Numbered from the stretch's first letter, positions 1 through 8,886 are shown. The stretch is 64,000 bases of DNA from Allotamlana fucoidanivorans (GCF_045788535.1 NZ_CP074074.1:682001-746000), one strand, 5' to 3'. Numbers and translations: made by a program. Notes: generated by a model from the letters alone, not told the origin.

Positions 1-1
1 A

Positions 2-526
2 GGTAAAACCTGGCCATCAAAATGGATTACCTTGGTTGGTGTTTTTGGAGGTTTTCCTACGGCTTCAAACAAAGCATTAAGAGCAAGCCAGGTAACGCTT
101 GGCCCTGAAATAATGGCTGCTAAACTCACCAAATGGGGTGTATTAGGTTTAATGGTGAGTCAAGCCATAGGTGTTGGTAGTGTAAAAGATTATGCGGGAG
201 GTACCATTTTCACCAATGATGTATTTGGCACAAGTACAGGGCCTAAAAGTGCAAGCGTTACAGCTGGACAGTATTTTTATACCGTAAATCTCAGCAAAGG
301 TTGGCAAATTAGTGCCACACCAACGTATGCATACAATCATCGTGGTACTAAAGGCAATAAACTATCCTTACCAATAGGAACAGGTGCGCAAAAAGTATTA
401 AAGTTCGGCAAGTTACCAGTTAGAATGGGCTTACAATACTGGTATTATGTAGCTTCTCCTGATGCCTTTGGCCCGCAACACCAAATTAGATTTACATTTG
501 CCCCGGTAGTTCCATTACCTTGGTAA
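2..526 (+). CDS. Outer-membrane beta-barrel protein, C-terminal part
   Basis: The reading frame is open from the left edge of the window, so this is the 3' part of a longer gene; the TTG at 32 is not a real start. The visible 174 residues alternate polar and hydrophobic residues in short strands (for example around QYFYTVNLSKGWQISATPTYAYN) and end in a strand with a terminal aromatic residue (VVPLPW), as outer-membrane barrels do. It may belong to the MetA-pathway/transporter-like group of barrels, but I cannot place the family firmly. The next gene downstream, after a gap of about 190 bases, is a porin, so this end of the window is a block of outer-membrane proteins. Confidence 0.6.
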   Translation, partial: GKTWPSKWITLVGVFGGFPTASNKALRASQVTLGPEIMAAKLTKWGVLGLMVSQAIGVGSVKDYAGGTIFTNDVFGTSTGPKSASVTAGQYFYTVNLSKGWQISATPTYAYNHRGTKGNKLSLPIGTGAQKVLKFGKLPVRMGLQYWYYVASPDAFGPQHQIRFTFAPVVPLPW

Positions 527-717
527 ATCACTATACAATTCAATTTATAATAGAAAATTCTACAAATTACATGAACTTTTTATTATAAATTGAATTATTT
601 TTATGCGTTATTTCGTGATACACAAACCATATGATTGCTAGTCAAAGTGCATAGTAAGTGAAAATTATTTTCTATTCATGCTATGGTGACTACATTACAA
701 ATATTAAATTTCTATAT

Positions 718-1962
718 ATGAAAAGTAGTAGCTTTTTTTCCGTACTAATAAGCCTTTATTTTTCTTTAACTCTTCAGGCTCAGGTTAAAGACTCTATTCC
801 TAATCCATTAGAAACACCAAAAGAGGATCTTAAAGAAAGTGTTTTAAAAACAGCTAGAGAACATCTTGTTAGTTCTAAATTTCCAGGGTCATGGCCCATG
901 TTTGGTACCGATTTTCGAATGAAAATTGGAGGCTATTTAAAAGCTGACTTTTTGTATGACTTTAATGGCACCCGAGATAAAGACCAGTTTCTCATGTCAA
1001 CCATACCTGTAGAAGGGCAACCTGAATTTGGTAATGAAGGATACACCCATTTTTTGGTTAAAGAAACTCGTTTTAACATTGATGTAAGACGCCATGCCGA
1101 AGGAAAAATACCATTACATTTATTTTTTGAAGGCGACTGGTTCAATACTTCTGGTTATTTTAGAATAAGACACGCTTATATTGGCGCTGGCGATTTCATC
1201 ATTGGTCAAACCTGGACCACCTTATCATTTTTAGAATCTATGGCCTTTATGATTGATTTTGCTGCTGGTGACGCCCTGTTTGGAGGTCGCTCCATACAAG
1301 TAAGGTATCAAAAACAAATAACAGACAAAATAAAAATTGCTGCAGCCATAGAAAACCAGAACTTTTTAGGCATTGAAAACCCTAACAATTTTGATGGCAA
1401 GGCATCTTTGCAACTCCCTTTACTCGCTTTGAGAATGGATTACCGTTGGAAAACTGGTGTGTTATTTTTAGGAACAAGTGTGGCTCAATTACGTTGGGAT
1501 GGCACCAATACAGGCCCCTACGATCAAACCATTCAATGGAATTTTGTGGTTGCGGGAAGACAGTATATTGGTGAAAACAATTATTTTACCTACAACCTTA
1601 ATTACGGTTCCGCTTGCGGGGAAAATATTATAGCCTTTGCTGGCAGTAACGCCAATGCCGTATTAAATGCCGATGGAAAACTTGAACCAATGATAGCCAA
1701 ATCAGCGTTAGTTGGTTTTATGCATCGTTGGGCTCCTAAATTAGAAAGCAATATAAATTATGCGTATGGATGGCTTGGTGCACCAGCATCACGAGCCGAT
1801 TTTGCATTAAAACGCGGTGGTATTGGTCATTTAAATCTGGTATATCGATTTGATAAAAACTTCACAATAGGTGCTGAATACATTTGGGGTGCACAACGAA
1901 CCTCTAATGATGCTTACGGGGAAGCTAACAGACTGCAAACCATGGCTAAATTTGAATTTTAA
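718..1962 (+). CDS. DcaP-like outer-membrane porin
   Basis: A 414-residue exported protein. The frame is open from a GTG at 658, but the ATG at 718 starts a clean signal peptide (MKSSSFFSVLISLYFSL, cleavage near LQA-Q), so I take 718. After a short linker (about residues 25-65) the protein has the features of DcaP-type porins: FGTDFRMKIGGYLKADFLYD near residue 65-85, a strand with RHAYIG, GQTWTTL near 160-165, and a C-terminal strand ending in KFEF, with Phe last. DcaP porins are trimeric channels for negatively charged small organic acids. The genes on both sides also encode outer-membrane proteins. The substrate cannot be told from the sequence. Confidence 0.75.
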   Translation: MKSSSFFSVLISLYFSLTLQAQVKDSIPNPLETPKEDLKESVLKTAREHLVSSKFPGSWPMFGTDFRMKIGGYLKADFLYDFNGTRDKDQFLMSTIPVEGQPEFGNEGYTHFLVKETRFNIDVRRHAEGKIPLHLFFEGDWFNTSGYFRIRHAYIGAGDFIIGQTWTTLSFLESMAFMIDFAAGDALFGGRSIQVRYQKQITDKIKIAAAIENQNFLGIENPNNFDGKASLQLPLLALRMDYRWKTGVLFLGTSVAQLRWDGTNTGPYDQTIQWNFVVAGRQYIGENNYFTYNLNYGSACGENIIAFAGSNANAVLNADGKLEPMIAKSALVGFMHRWAPKLESNINYAYGWLGAPASRADFALKRGGIGHLNLVYRFDKNFTIGAEYIWGAQRTSNDAYGEANRLQTMAKFEF

Positions 1963-2034
1963 AGAGAGCAGCGATTAGCTTATATATAGGGGTTATTTCA
2001 TTCTAACAATGAAAATTCTAAAAGCAATAGTTTC

Positions 2035-2790
2035 ATGCCAAACAAACAACTATTTATTGGGTTTTACGTTTTATCTATCACTCTCTTTACAGGGCACGTT
2101 TATGGGCAACAATTTGCAGGAGACAATCAGTGGGTGGCGCCTCATGGTGTGGGTACGTTAGTGGCTACTGCCGGACAGGATTATGCGCAATTTTATGCCA
2201 TACTGGCCTTTTTACCCGAATGGGAGTTTAATTCACAGTTTGTATATTATTATAATGACCCTAAAACCAATTCAGAAGCTTTTATAAACCCTTCTTTTTA
2301 TTTAAAGCGCCGGTTATATCAAAACGAAGCAGAAACAGCAGGCTATTCAGTACTGGGAGGAGTTGGTTTGTTTCCTCACCATTTAGACTACGGAGAAATA
2401 ACCAGTAGTTTTCAATCCTGGTGGGTTATGGGTACCGCCACGTTTGCTTTTGCTAAAAATAATGTGCTTTTAGATATATTACCAGGAGCAACGGTAAACT
2501 TAGATCATAAACAAACAAATACTACGGCTTGGGGTTTCACTTATAGCTCAAGACTTGCAATATATAAAGTCATTCCACAATCGGCTATCGTTGGGGAAGT
2601 ATTTGGAACTGCTGGTCAAGCAAACGCACCCATTAGTTATCGTGCGGGTGTAAGATGGGAAAGTAAAAAATGGATAGTTGCATTGACCTATTCTAGTGCT
2701 TTCAACAAGTCTCAACGAGCGGGCTTAGAATTAGGAATAATGTGCTACACTAATGCTTTATTTGGAGAAAACCGTCAAAAAAATAAATAG
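2035..2790 (+). CDS. Outer-membrane protein of unknown function
   Basis: A 251-residue protein with an N-terminal signal peptide (MPNKQLFIGFYVLSITLFTG, likely cut after VYG or nearby). The mature part consists of alternating strands rich in Tyr, Trp and Phe, as in transporter-like beta-barrels, with no enzymatic motif. It starts 72 bases after the porin gene with no terminator between them, so the two are probably transcribed together. Its architecture resembles the partial barrel at the left edge of the window, which suggests related but not proven function in uptake across the outer membrane. Confidence 0.6.
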   Translation: MPNKQLFIGFYVLSITLFTGHVYGQQFAGDNQWVAPHGVGTLVATAGQDYAQFYAILAFLPEWEFNSQFVYYYNDPKTNSEAFINPSFYLKRRLYQNEAETAGYSVLGGVGLFPHHLDYGEITSSFQSWWVMGTATFAFAKNNVLLDILPGATVNLDHKQTNTTAWGFTYSSRLAIYKVIPQSAIVGEVFGTAGQANAPISYRAGVRWESKKWIVALTYSSAFNKSQRAGLELGIMCYTNALFGENRQKNK

Positions 2791-2999
2791 TGAAGTTAAA
2801 TAGCTATAAATAAGGTTTAGAGTTTGTCTTATTTAATTCAAGTAACTGTCATTCATAACTCCCATGATTTTACTATCTTTAAATATAAATGAAGCGCTAA
2901 AAATCAGCTACTTGTAGCTTTAAGTTAAAAACCTAAACATGTTTTTCTTGAATATTCTGGTGTTTAAAAAAAATTAAAACTATTGCAAATACATTTACT

Positions 3000-4727
3000 A
3001 TGAAATTAACTAATCAAAGAAAAACAGCAATTATATTGTTGGTGCTAAGCATGTGCTTCACTTTTGGATGTAAGCAAGAGAAAAAAGAATCGTTTGATGC
3101 GCAGCTGTATTTTGGGGGAGACATACTTACTATGAAAGGTGCCACACCAACATATACAGAGGCCTTGGTTGTAAAAGAGGACAAGATTGCCTTTGTAGGT
3201 ACGCTTAATGAAGCTGAAAAGCAATTTAGCAACGCCAAAAAAGTTAACCTAAACAGCAATACTATGTTGCCTGGTTTTATTGATGGTCACGCTCATTTTA
3301 CAGCATTTAGTATTCAGGCTATTGGGGCACAAATATTACCTCCCCCAGATGCTGGAGCTAAAAACATACCCGAACTTATTAAAATTCTAAAAGCATGGAA
3401 TACTCCAGAGAACAGAGCCTTAACTGGTTGGGTTTTTGGGATGGGATTTGATGATTCTATATTAGAAGAAAAACGTTTTCCAACGAAGCATGATCTAGAT
3501 GAGGTAACCACAGAATTTCCAGTTATGATTGTTCATATTTCAGGGCATTTTGCTGTTGTTAACTCTAAAGGTCTAGAAAAAATAGGCTATGATGCTAGTA
3601 CTAAAAATCCCGAAGGAGGGGTTATTAGGCGAGAAGAAGGCAGCAATGAACCCAATGGGGTTTTAGAAGAGCTTGCTGCTATACCTTATGCCTTTAAGGC
3701 AACCACTCCTGTAACTAAGGAAGCCTCGGATAAATTCTTTGAAGCTGGTCAAAATATGGCATTATCATATGGCTATACAACGGCTCAGGATGGTAGAACC
3801 ATGAAAGCTAGTCATGATATGCTTGCGGCTGCATCAGAAAATGACAAGTTAAAATTAGATGTAGTCAGCTATATCGATTACACTGTTGTTGATGAGTTGA
3901 TGAGTACGCCTTGGAATAGTACCACATACAATAATCATTATCGTATTGGAGGTATGAAAGTGACCCTAGATGGTTCTCCTCAAGGTAGAACCGCTTGGAG
4001 AACAATTCCATATTTAATACCACCCGATGGACAAGACGCCAACTATAAAGGCTATCCTGCCATACCAAGTGATAGCACCTTACTAACCATTTATGAAAAA
4101 GGGTATAAAAACAACTGGCAAATACTAAGTCATACCAACGGCGATGCGGCTGCAGATCAACTGTTAAGAACTATGCGAAAATTGGAAGAGCGCTATAGTC
4201 ATGATAAAAGGCGTGATGTTATTATACATGGTCAATACATACGTAAAGACCAGTTAGATGATGCCAAAGACCTTAATTTAATGGTTTCACTTTTTCCATT
4301 GCACACGTTTTATTGGGGAGATTGGCATAAACAAATCATTGGAGACAGTTTAGGTAATAAAATTAGCCCTACCAGAACAGCTTTGGATAAAGGTGTGAAA
4401 ATCACTATTCATACAGATGCACCAGTAGCCTTACCAAACCTGATGCGTATGGTAGGGATTTCTGTAGAACGCAAATCGCGATCTGGACAAGTTATTGGAG
4501 CAGACGAAAAAATTTCAGCCTACGAAGCTTTGCAGGGTATTACGAGTTGGTCGGCCTATCAGCATTTTGAAGAAGATAGTAAAGGCACATTAGAAGTTGG
4601 AAAATTAGCAGATTTAGTAGTTCTTGATAAAAACCCGTTAAAAGTTCCTGAGGCAGACATCAAAGAAATTCTTGTTTTAGAAACGATAAAAGAAGGAAAG
4701 TCCGTTTATCTAAAACCAAAAAAGTAA
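3000..4727 (+). CDS. Exported lipoprotein amidohydrolase (YtcJ-like family)
   Basis: A 575-residue metal-dependent hydrolase of the amidohydrolase superfamily. Residues 1-23 form a lipoprotein signal with a lipobox ending in Cys24 (FTFGC), so the enzyme is anchored outside the inner membrane. The first metal ligands are in GFIDGHAHFTAFS near residue 95-107; further His and Asp ligands are in LSHTNGDAA, IIHGQYI and TIHTDAPV (near 370-480). The C-terminal strands (GKLADLVVLDKNP) are typical of the composite beta-sandwich of this superfamily. The substrate is not predictable; YtcJ-type members act on various amides and N-formyl or N-acyl compounds. It lies among outer-membrane barrels, so it may process an imported substrate. 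Confidence 0.85.
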   Translation: MKLTNQRKTAIILLVLSMCFTFGCKQEKKESFDAQLYFGGDILTMKGATPTYTEALVVKEDKIAFVGTLNEAEKQFSNAKKVNLNSNTMLPGFIDGHAHFTAFSIQAIGAQILPPPDAGAKNIPELIKILKAWNTPENRALTGWVFGMGFDDSILEEKRFPTKHDLDEVTTEFPVMIVHISGHFAVVNSKGLEKIGYDASTKNPEGGVIRREEGSNEPNGVLEELAAIPYAFKATTPVTKEASDKFFEAGQNMALSYGYTTAQDGRTMKASHDMLAAASENDKLKLDVVSYIDYTVVDELMSTPWNSTTYNNHYRIGGMKVTLDGSPQGRTAWRTIPYLIPPDGQDANYKGYPAIPSDSTLLTIYEKGYKNNWQILSHTNGDAAADQLLRTMRKLEERYSHDKRRDVIIHGQYIRKDQLDDAKDLNLMVSLFPLHTFYWGDWHKQIIGDSLGNKISPTRTALDKGVKITIHTDAPVALPNLMRMVGISVERKSRSGQVIGADEKISAYEALQGITSWSAYQHFEEDSKGTLEVGKLADLVVLDKNPLKVPEADIKEILVLETIKEGKSVYLKPKK

Positions 4728-4893
4728 CTAACAAATATTCTTAAAAAAAGAACTGCTATGTTTAATTCTAGTTTTTATGCTGTATGTTGTTAGAGTACTA
4801 ATAAAACAAATTAGAAGATGACGATGTTAAATTAAAATAAATGCTTTTTATTATTGTCTAGTTAATTTATAATATGCATAGTGTCAATCAAAA

Positions 4894-4901
4894 TAGCTTT
4901 G
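4894..4901 (+). promoter_or_regulatory. Possible -7 promoter element
   Basis: TAGCTTTG matches the Bacteroidota -7 consensus TAnnTTTG, 90 bases before the start of the next barrel gene. No good -33 TTTG lies at the usual distance. The predicted leader contains a small perfect hairpin, CAAGGT-gaa-ACCTTG, at 4940-4954. Confidence 0.35.
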
Positions 4902-4990
4902 TACTAAGTTTTCAACCTTCTTGTCCAATTTAGGGGTTACAAGGTGAAACCTTGATACGGCTTTATTAATTAATTTAAATACAAATTAAA

Positions 4991-5809
4991 ATGAAGAAAA
5001 TCATTCTTTTTGCTATCCTTATTGCTCTCAGTGCTCAAACCATAGCTCAAAACGAAGACCGTATTCTTGAAGACGAAATTATTCAGGTAGAAGAGGGTAA
5101 ATTTACCTACGATATGTCTTTTGCTTTTAAAACCATGAATGTATTTAGAGGGCTTACCCCTTCAAAAACACCTGTTTTAGCTACACAAGCAGGTGTTAAA
5201 TATGGTGATTTTATTTTAGGATTTTACGGAGGGGTTAATACAAATAGTGCATATCAAGAAACCGATCTTATTCTTATTTATTACAGACCAAAATTCAATC
5301 TAAGATTAGACTGGTATTACAATTTCACGGAAGGTATTACCAATATCCCCACAGCGTCTGGTTTTTTTGATTTTAATCCAGAAACCACACGTGGCCTTTT
5401 AGATTTTATGGCAAGCTTTAAACTATCTAATCATTTTTCACTGTTGTCATCAACCTTTTTATTTGGTAGAGACCGGCCATCCTTACCTGAAGATGATGCC
5501 AATGACATTTTATTAAGACGGGGAGAACAGCGCTATACACAATACTTTAATGTGACTTACAGCAAAAAAGCTGGAGATTACAAAATAGAAGCGCATATAG
5601 GGTATTCTTTTAGTTGGAACGATTTAAGCGGTCCCACATTCTACTCTAGCAAAGCAGGCTTTAATGATATTGGAGTCTCATTAAAACGTAATCTTGTTGA
5701 CACAGACAAAATTACTATTCCTATAAAAGCATCCATGGTTGTAAATCCGTTGAGTGATAATGTGTATTTGGTAGCCACCATTCAACTTGTAGATATTACC
5801 CGATTTTAA
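4991..5809 (+). CDS. Outer-membrane protein, TorF-like barrel
   Basis: A 272-residue exported protein: signal peptide MKKIILFAILIALSAQTIA with cleavage near IAQ, then a short acidic segment (residues 22-35), then beta strands such as FAFKTMNVFRGLTPSKTPVL, GDFILGFYGGVNT and DLILIYYRPKFNLRLDWYYN. The last residues (LVDITRF) end in Phe, as expected for assembly by the BAM machinery. The strand with FRG followed by a glycine-rich second strand is like the TorF or 'gcw_chp' family of putative porins. It has its own leader of about 250 bases after the amidohydrolase gene. No binding motif shows the transported compound. Confidence 0.6.
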   Translation: MKKIILFAILIALSAQTIAQNEDRILEDEIIQVEEGKFTYDMSFAFKTMNVFRGLTPSKTPVLATQAGVKYGDFILGFYGGVNTNSAYQETDLILIYYRPKFNLRLDWYYNFTEGITNIPTASGFFDFNPETTRGLLDFMASFKLSNHFSLLSSTFLFGRDRPSLPEDDANDILLRRGEQRYTQYFNVTYSKKAGDYKIEAHIGYSFSWNDLSGPTFYSSKAGFNDIGVSLKRNLVDTDKITIPIKASMVVNPLSDNVYLVATIQLVDITRF

Positions 5810-5902
5810 ACCTGCGCTTTACACCAAATAAAACAATTTATACCTACCTAACATAATACAACACATAATATGACTTCAGCTAGCTGATTTTCAATAACAA
5901 AA

Positions 5903-5920
5903 AAACCCGCAGCAGGGTTT
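5903..5920 (-). terminator. Hairpin with T-run on the minus strand, before rplM
   Basis: AAACCC (5903-5908), loop GCAGCA, GGGTTT (5915-5920). Read on the minus strand the hairpin is followed by seven T residues, so it fits a rho-independent terminator for leftward transcription. On the plus strand the T-run is poor. The 3' arm overlaps the -33 box of the rplM promoter. Confidence 0.45.
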
Positions 5921-5948
5921 GGTAATCAAATTTATAATCGTAAATTTG
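5918..5948 (+). promoter_or_regulatory. rplM-rpsI promoter
   Basis: TTTG at 5918-5921, exactly 19 bases, then TAAATTTG at 5941-5948. This is a full match to the Bacteroidota promoter pattern TTTG-N19-TAnnTTTG. It predicts a transcription start near 5953 and a leader of about 44 bases before the rplM start codon. Confidence 0.75.
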
Positions 5949-5996
5949 CAAACTCTTTTTGAGAGAGGAATGTTTAATAATTAAAAATCAATTAGT

Positions 5997-6452
5997 GTGG
6001 ACACATTAAGCTACAAAACGATTTCAGCAAACAAAGCTACTGTAAATAAAGAGTGGGTTTTGGTTGATGCTGAAGGTCAAGCGCTTGGTCGTTTAGCTTC
6101 AAAAGTTGCAAAACTATTAAGAGGTAAGCACAAGCCAAACTTCACACCTCATGTTGATTGTGGAGATAATGTAATCATTATCAACGCAGAGAAAATCACA
6201 TTATCCGGTAACAAATGGGCTGAGAAATCATACATTCGTCACACAGGATACCCAGGAGGTCAAAGAAGTTTAACTGCTACAGAATTGTATGGAAAAGATC
6301 CTGCAAGAGTAGTAGAAAAATCAGTAAAAGGAATGTTACCTAAAAACAAATTAGGTGCCGATTTATTCCGTAATCTAACCGTTGTTGTTGGTTCAGAGCA
6401 TAAACACGAAGCTCAAAAACCAAAAACAATCAATTTAAACGAATTTAATTAA
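5997..6452 (+). CDS. rplM: 50S ribosomal protein L13
   Basis: A 151-residue protein, full length for bacterial L13, that binds 23S rRNA early in 50S assembly. The family core is clear: WVLVDAEGQALGRLASKVAKLLRGKHKPNFTPHVDCGD near residues 20-55 and HTGYPGGQR near 82-90, GMLPKNKLG near 112-120. The start codon is GTG (MDTLSYKT...), which is the only start that gives the usual flavobacterial N-terminus. The stop codon overlaps the rpsI start by one base (TAATG), so the pair is translationally coupled. A consensus promoter lies 49 bases upstream. Confidence 0.97.
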   Translation: MDTLSYKTISANKATVNKEWVLVDAEGQALGRLASKVAKLLRGKHKPNFTPHVDCGDNVIIINAEKITLSGNKWAEKSYIRHTGYPGGQRSLTATELYGKDPARVVEKSVKGMLPKNKLGADLFRNLTVVVGSEHKHEAQKPKTINLNEFN

Positions 6453-6838
6453 TGGAAGTAATTCACAAAATCGGCCGTAGAAAAACGGCTGTTGCTCGTG
6501 CTTATGTATCTGCGGGAAGCGGAAACATTACGATTAACAAAAAAGACTTAGCTAATTACTTTACTACCGCTACGTTACAGTACAAAGTAAAGCAACCATT
6601 AGCTTTGACTAACAATGAAAGCAACTTTGATATTACAGTAAATGTATATGGAGGTGGTATTACTGGTCAAGCAGAAGCTGTTCGTTTAGCTATTTCTCGT
6701 GCTATGTGCGAGGTTGATGCTGAGAATAGATTAACTTTAAAACCAGAAGGTTTATTAACAAGAGATCCAAGAATGGTAGAGCGTAAAAAATTCGGTCAGA
6801 AGAAAGCGCGTAAGAAATTCCAGTTCTCTAAACGTTAA
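6452..6838 (+). CDS. rpsI: 30S ribosomal protein S9
   Basis: A 128-residue protein with the S9 signature: IGRRKTAVARAYVSAGSGNITINKK at residues 5-30, GGGITGQAEAVRLAISRA near 69-86, and a basic C-terminus ending in KKFQFSKR, which reaches the P-site tRNA in the ribosome. The start ATG shares its A with the last base of the rplM stop codon. The pair rplM-rpsI is the usual arrangement in bacteria. Confidence 0.97.
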   Translation: MEVIHKIGRRKTAVARAYVSAGSGNITINKKDLANYFTTATLQYKVKQPLALTNNESNFDITVNVYGGGITGQAEAVRLAISRAMCEVDAENRLTLKPEGLLTRDPRMVERKKFGQKKARKKFQFSKR

Positions 6839-6848
6839 TATCATTTTC

Positions 6849-7001
6849 AGATGTGCGGCATAAACTATCTTGTTTCACATCTATATCAAAAATTTAAAAA
6901 ACAGTTATTGTTGTCCTGGTCTATAAATAAGACAGGAATTAGTTTAGCATCTAAATGATTAAGGCGAATTTTTAAAAGGACCACTTAATCATTGCTAATT
7001 C
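6849..7001 (+). promoter_or_regulatory. Candidate structured leader upstream of rpsB
   Basis: The 186-base gap between rpsI and rpsB holds several perfect or near-perfect inverted repeats: AGATGTG (6849-6855) with CACATCT (6876-6882); CCTGGTC (6915-6921) with GACAGG (6931-6936), one bulge; GAATTAG (6936-6942) with CTAATTC (6995-7001), enclosing AATGATTAAG (6954-6963) with CTTAATCATT (6984-6993). The nested last two form a 17-pair helix with an asymmetric internal loop ending 24 bases before the rpsB start. This fits an autoregulatory ribosomal-protein leader bound by S2, but no ligand is proven. Confidence 0.5.
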
Positions 7002-7024
7002 AACAGAACGTAAACTATTACAAA

Positions 7025-7789
7025 ATGGCAGTAGAAGTAAAAGAATTACTTGAAGCAGGTGTACACTTTGGGCACTTGACACGTAAGTGGGATCCAAACA
7101 TGGCGCCTTACGTTTATATGGAGCGTAACGGTATCCATATCATTAATCTATATAAAACAGCGGCTAAAATTGAAGAAGCCGGAGCTGCATTAGCAAAAAT
7201 TGCCGCTTCAGGACGTAAAATTTTATTCGTTGCAACAAAAAAACAAGCAAAAGATATTGTTGCTGAAAAAGCTGGAGAAATTAATATGCCTTACATCACT
7301 GAAAGATGGCCAGGTGGTATGTTAACTAACTTTGTTACTATTAGAAAAGCGGTTAAAAAAATGGCTTCTATTGATAGAATGAAGAAAGACGGCACCTTCA
7401 ATACATTATCTAAAAAGGAGCGTTTACAAGTAGATCGTTTAAGAGCTAAGTTAGAAAAAAACTTAGGATCTATTAGTGACATGACGCGTTTACCAGGTGC
7501 TTTATTTGTTGTAGATATTAAGCGTGAGCATATCGCGATTAAAGAAGCTCAAAAATTAAACATTCCTATTTTTGCAATGGTTGACACCAACTCTGATCCA
7601 CGTCAGGTTGACTATGTTATCCCTGCAAATGATGATGCTTCAAAATCAATTGATAAGATTTTATCTCATGTAACATCTGCAATTTCCGGAGGTTTAGCTG
7701 AGCGTAAAGCTGAAAAAGAAGCAAGTTCCTCTGCAAAAGAAACTACTAAAGCAAAAGCTAAACAAGCCGTTGCTGAAGAAGAAGAATAA
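7025..7789 (+). CDS. rpsB: 30S ribosomal protein S2
   Basis: A 254-residue S2. The frame is open from 6992, but the ATG at 7025 gives the family N-terminus MAVEVKELLEAGVHFGHLTRKWDPNM. Conserved segments are GVHFGH (12-17), FVATKKQAKDIV (near 70), ERWPGGMLTNF (near 92-102) and the DTNSDP motif (near 190). The C-terminus is a Lys/Glu/Ala-rich tail, common in this group. S2 sits on the 30S platform near S1 and bS21. A structured leader precedes it and a terminator-like hairpin separates it from tsf. Confidence 0.97.
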   Translation: MAVEVKELLEAGVHFGHLTRKWDPNMAPYVYMERNGIHIINLYKTAAKIEEAGAALAKIAASGRKILFVATKKQAKDIVAEKAGEINMPYITERWPGGMLTNFVTIRKAVKKMASIDRMKKDGTFNTLSKKERLQVDRLRAKLEKNLGSISDMTRLPGALFVVDIKREHIAIKEAQKLNIPIFAMVDTNSDPRQVDYVIPANDDASKSIDKILSHVTSAISGGLAERKAEKEASSSAKETTKAKAKQAVAEEEE

Positions 7790-7811
7790 AAAACATTAAT
7801 ACAACACAAAT

Positions 7812-7861
7812 AAGTCGTTTAGTTCTTTTCTTTGCAGGAAATAAATTGAACGACTTTTTTT
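7812..7861 (+). terminator. Terminator or attenuator between rpsB and tsf
   Basis: AAGTCGTT (7812-7819) pairs perfectly with AACGACTT (7849-7856), can be extended by three G-T or A-T pairs, and runs directly into a T-run (7855-7861). The tsf start is only 15 bases further, with no promoter consensus after the hairpin, so it may work as a partial terminator that sets the S2:EF-Ts ratio. Confidence 0.65.
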
Positions 7862-7875
7862 AAATTATAATTACT

Positions 7876-8850
7876 ATGAGTACTACAGTAAAAGTAACAG
7901 CTGCAGAAGTTAATAAATTAAGACAAGCAACTGGAGCAGGTATGATGGATTGCAAGAAAGCTTTGGTTGAGGCTGAAGGCGATTTTGATAAAGCTATTGA
8001 AGTTTTACGTAAGAAAGGACAAAAAGTAGCAGAAAAAAGAGCTGACAGAGAGTCTTCTGAAGGTGCTGCTGTAGCTAAAATCAATGCAGACCAAACAGCG
8101 GGTGTTGCCATAGTTTTAGGCTGCGAAACAGACTTTGTTGGTAAAAATGAAAATTTCTTAGCACTTGCTAATGATTTAGCTGATATCGCTTTAAACCACG
8201 ATTCAAAAGAAGCCTTTTTAGCGGCCGATTTTGGTGGTATGACTGTTGCTGAAAAATTAGTTGAGCAAACTGGGGTTATTGGCGAAAAACTAGACATTAC
8301 AGCTTTTGAAAAATTAGAAGCTGCTTATGTGGGGTCTTATGTACACATTAACAAAATTGCTGCTTTAGTTGGTTTAACTGCAAAGGTTGATAATGCTGAT
8401 GTTTTAGTAAAAGACATAGCTATGCAAGTTGCTTCAATGGGGGCTACATCATTATCATACAAAGATTTTGATCCTGCTTATGTGGCGTCTGAAACTGAAG
8501 CAAGAATTGCAGTTATAGAAAAAGACAATATTGAGCTTGGCCGTTTAGGTAAAACACTTAAAAATGTACCTAAATACATCTCAATGGCACAATTAACACC
8601 TGAAGTTTTAGCACAAGCTGAAGAAGATGCTAAAGCAGAGTTAGCTGCTGAAGGTAAACCAGAAAAGATTTGGGACCGAATTTTACCAGGTAAAATGGAA
8701 CGTTTCATTTCTGACAACACGACTTTAGATCAAGAACAATGTCTATTGGATCAAAAATTCATCAAAGATGAAAAGAAAACAGTTGCAGACTATGTTGCTT
8801 CTTTTGGAGATGTTGAAATCGTTGGTTTTAAACGTGCTACTGTAGGATAA
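7876..8850 (+). CDS. tsf: Elongation factor Ts
   Basis: A 324-residue EF-Ts, the nucleotide-exchange factor of EF-Tu. The N-terminal UBA-like domain shows KLRQATGAGMMDCKKALVEAEGDFDKAI (residues 14-41); the core has CETDFVGKNENF (near 88-99), with the TDFV segment that contacts EF-Tu. A coiled-coil segment and the C-terminal module (GKMERFISDNTTLDQ) follow. It is longer than the E. coli protein, as usual in Bacteroidota. It follows rpsB, the standard order, and is closed by a strong terminator. Confidence 0.97.
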   Translation: MSTTVKVTAAEVNKLRQATGAGMMDCKKALVEAEGDFDKAIEVLRKKGQKVAEKRADRESSEGAAVAKINADQTAGVAIVLGCETDFVGKNENFLALANDLADIALNHDSKEAFLAADFGGMTVAEKLVEQTGVIGEKLDITAFEKLEAAYVGSYVHINKIAALVGLTAKVDNADVLVKDIAMQVASMGATSLSYKDFDPAYVASETEARIAVIEKDNIELGRLGKTLKNVPKYISMAQLTPEVLAQAEEDAKAELAAEGKPEKIWDRILPGKMERFISDNTTLDQEQCLLDQKFIKDEKKTVADYVASFGDVEIVGFKRATVG

Positions 8851-8886
8851 CATGAACCATTTCCGCTTTGGCGGACACATTCATAT

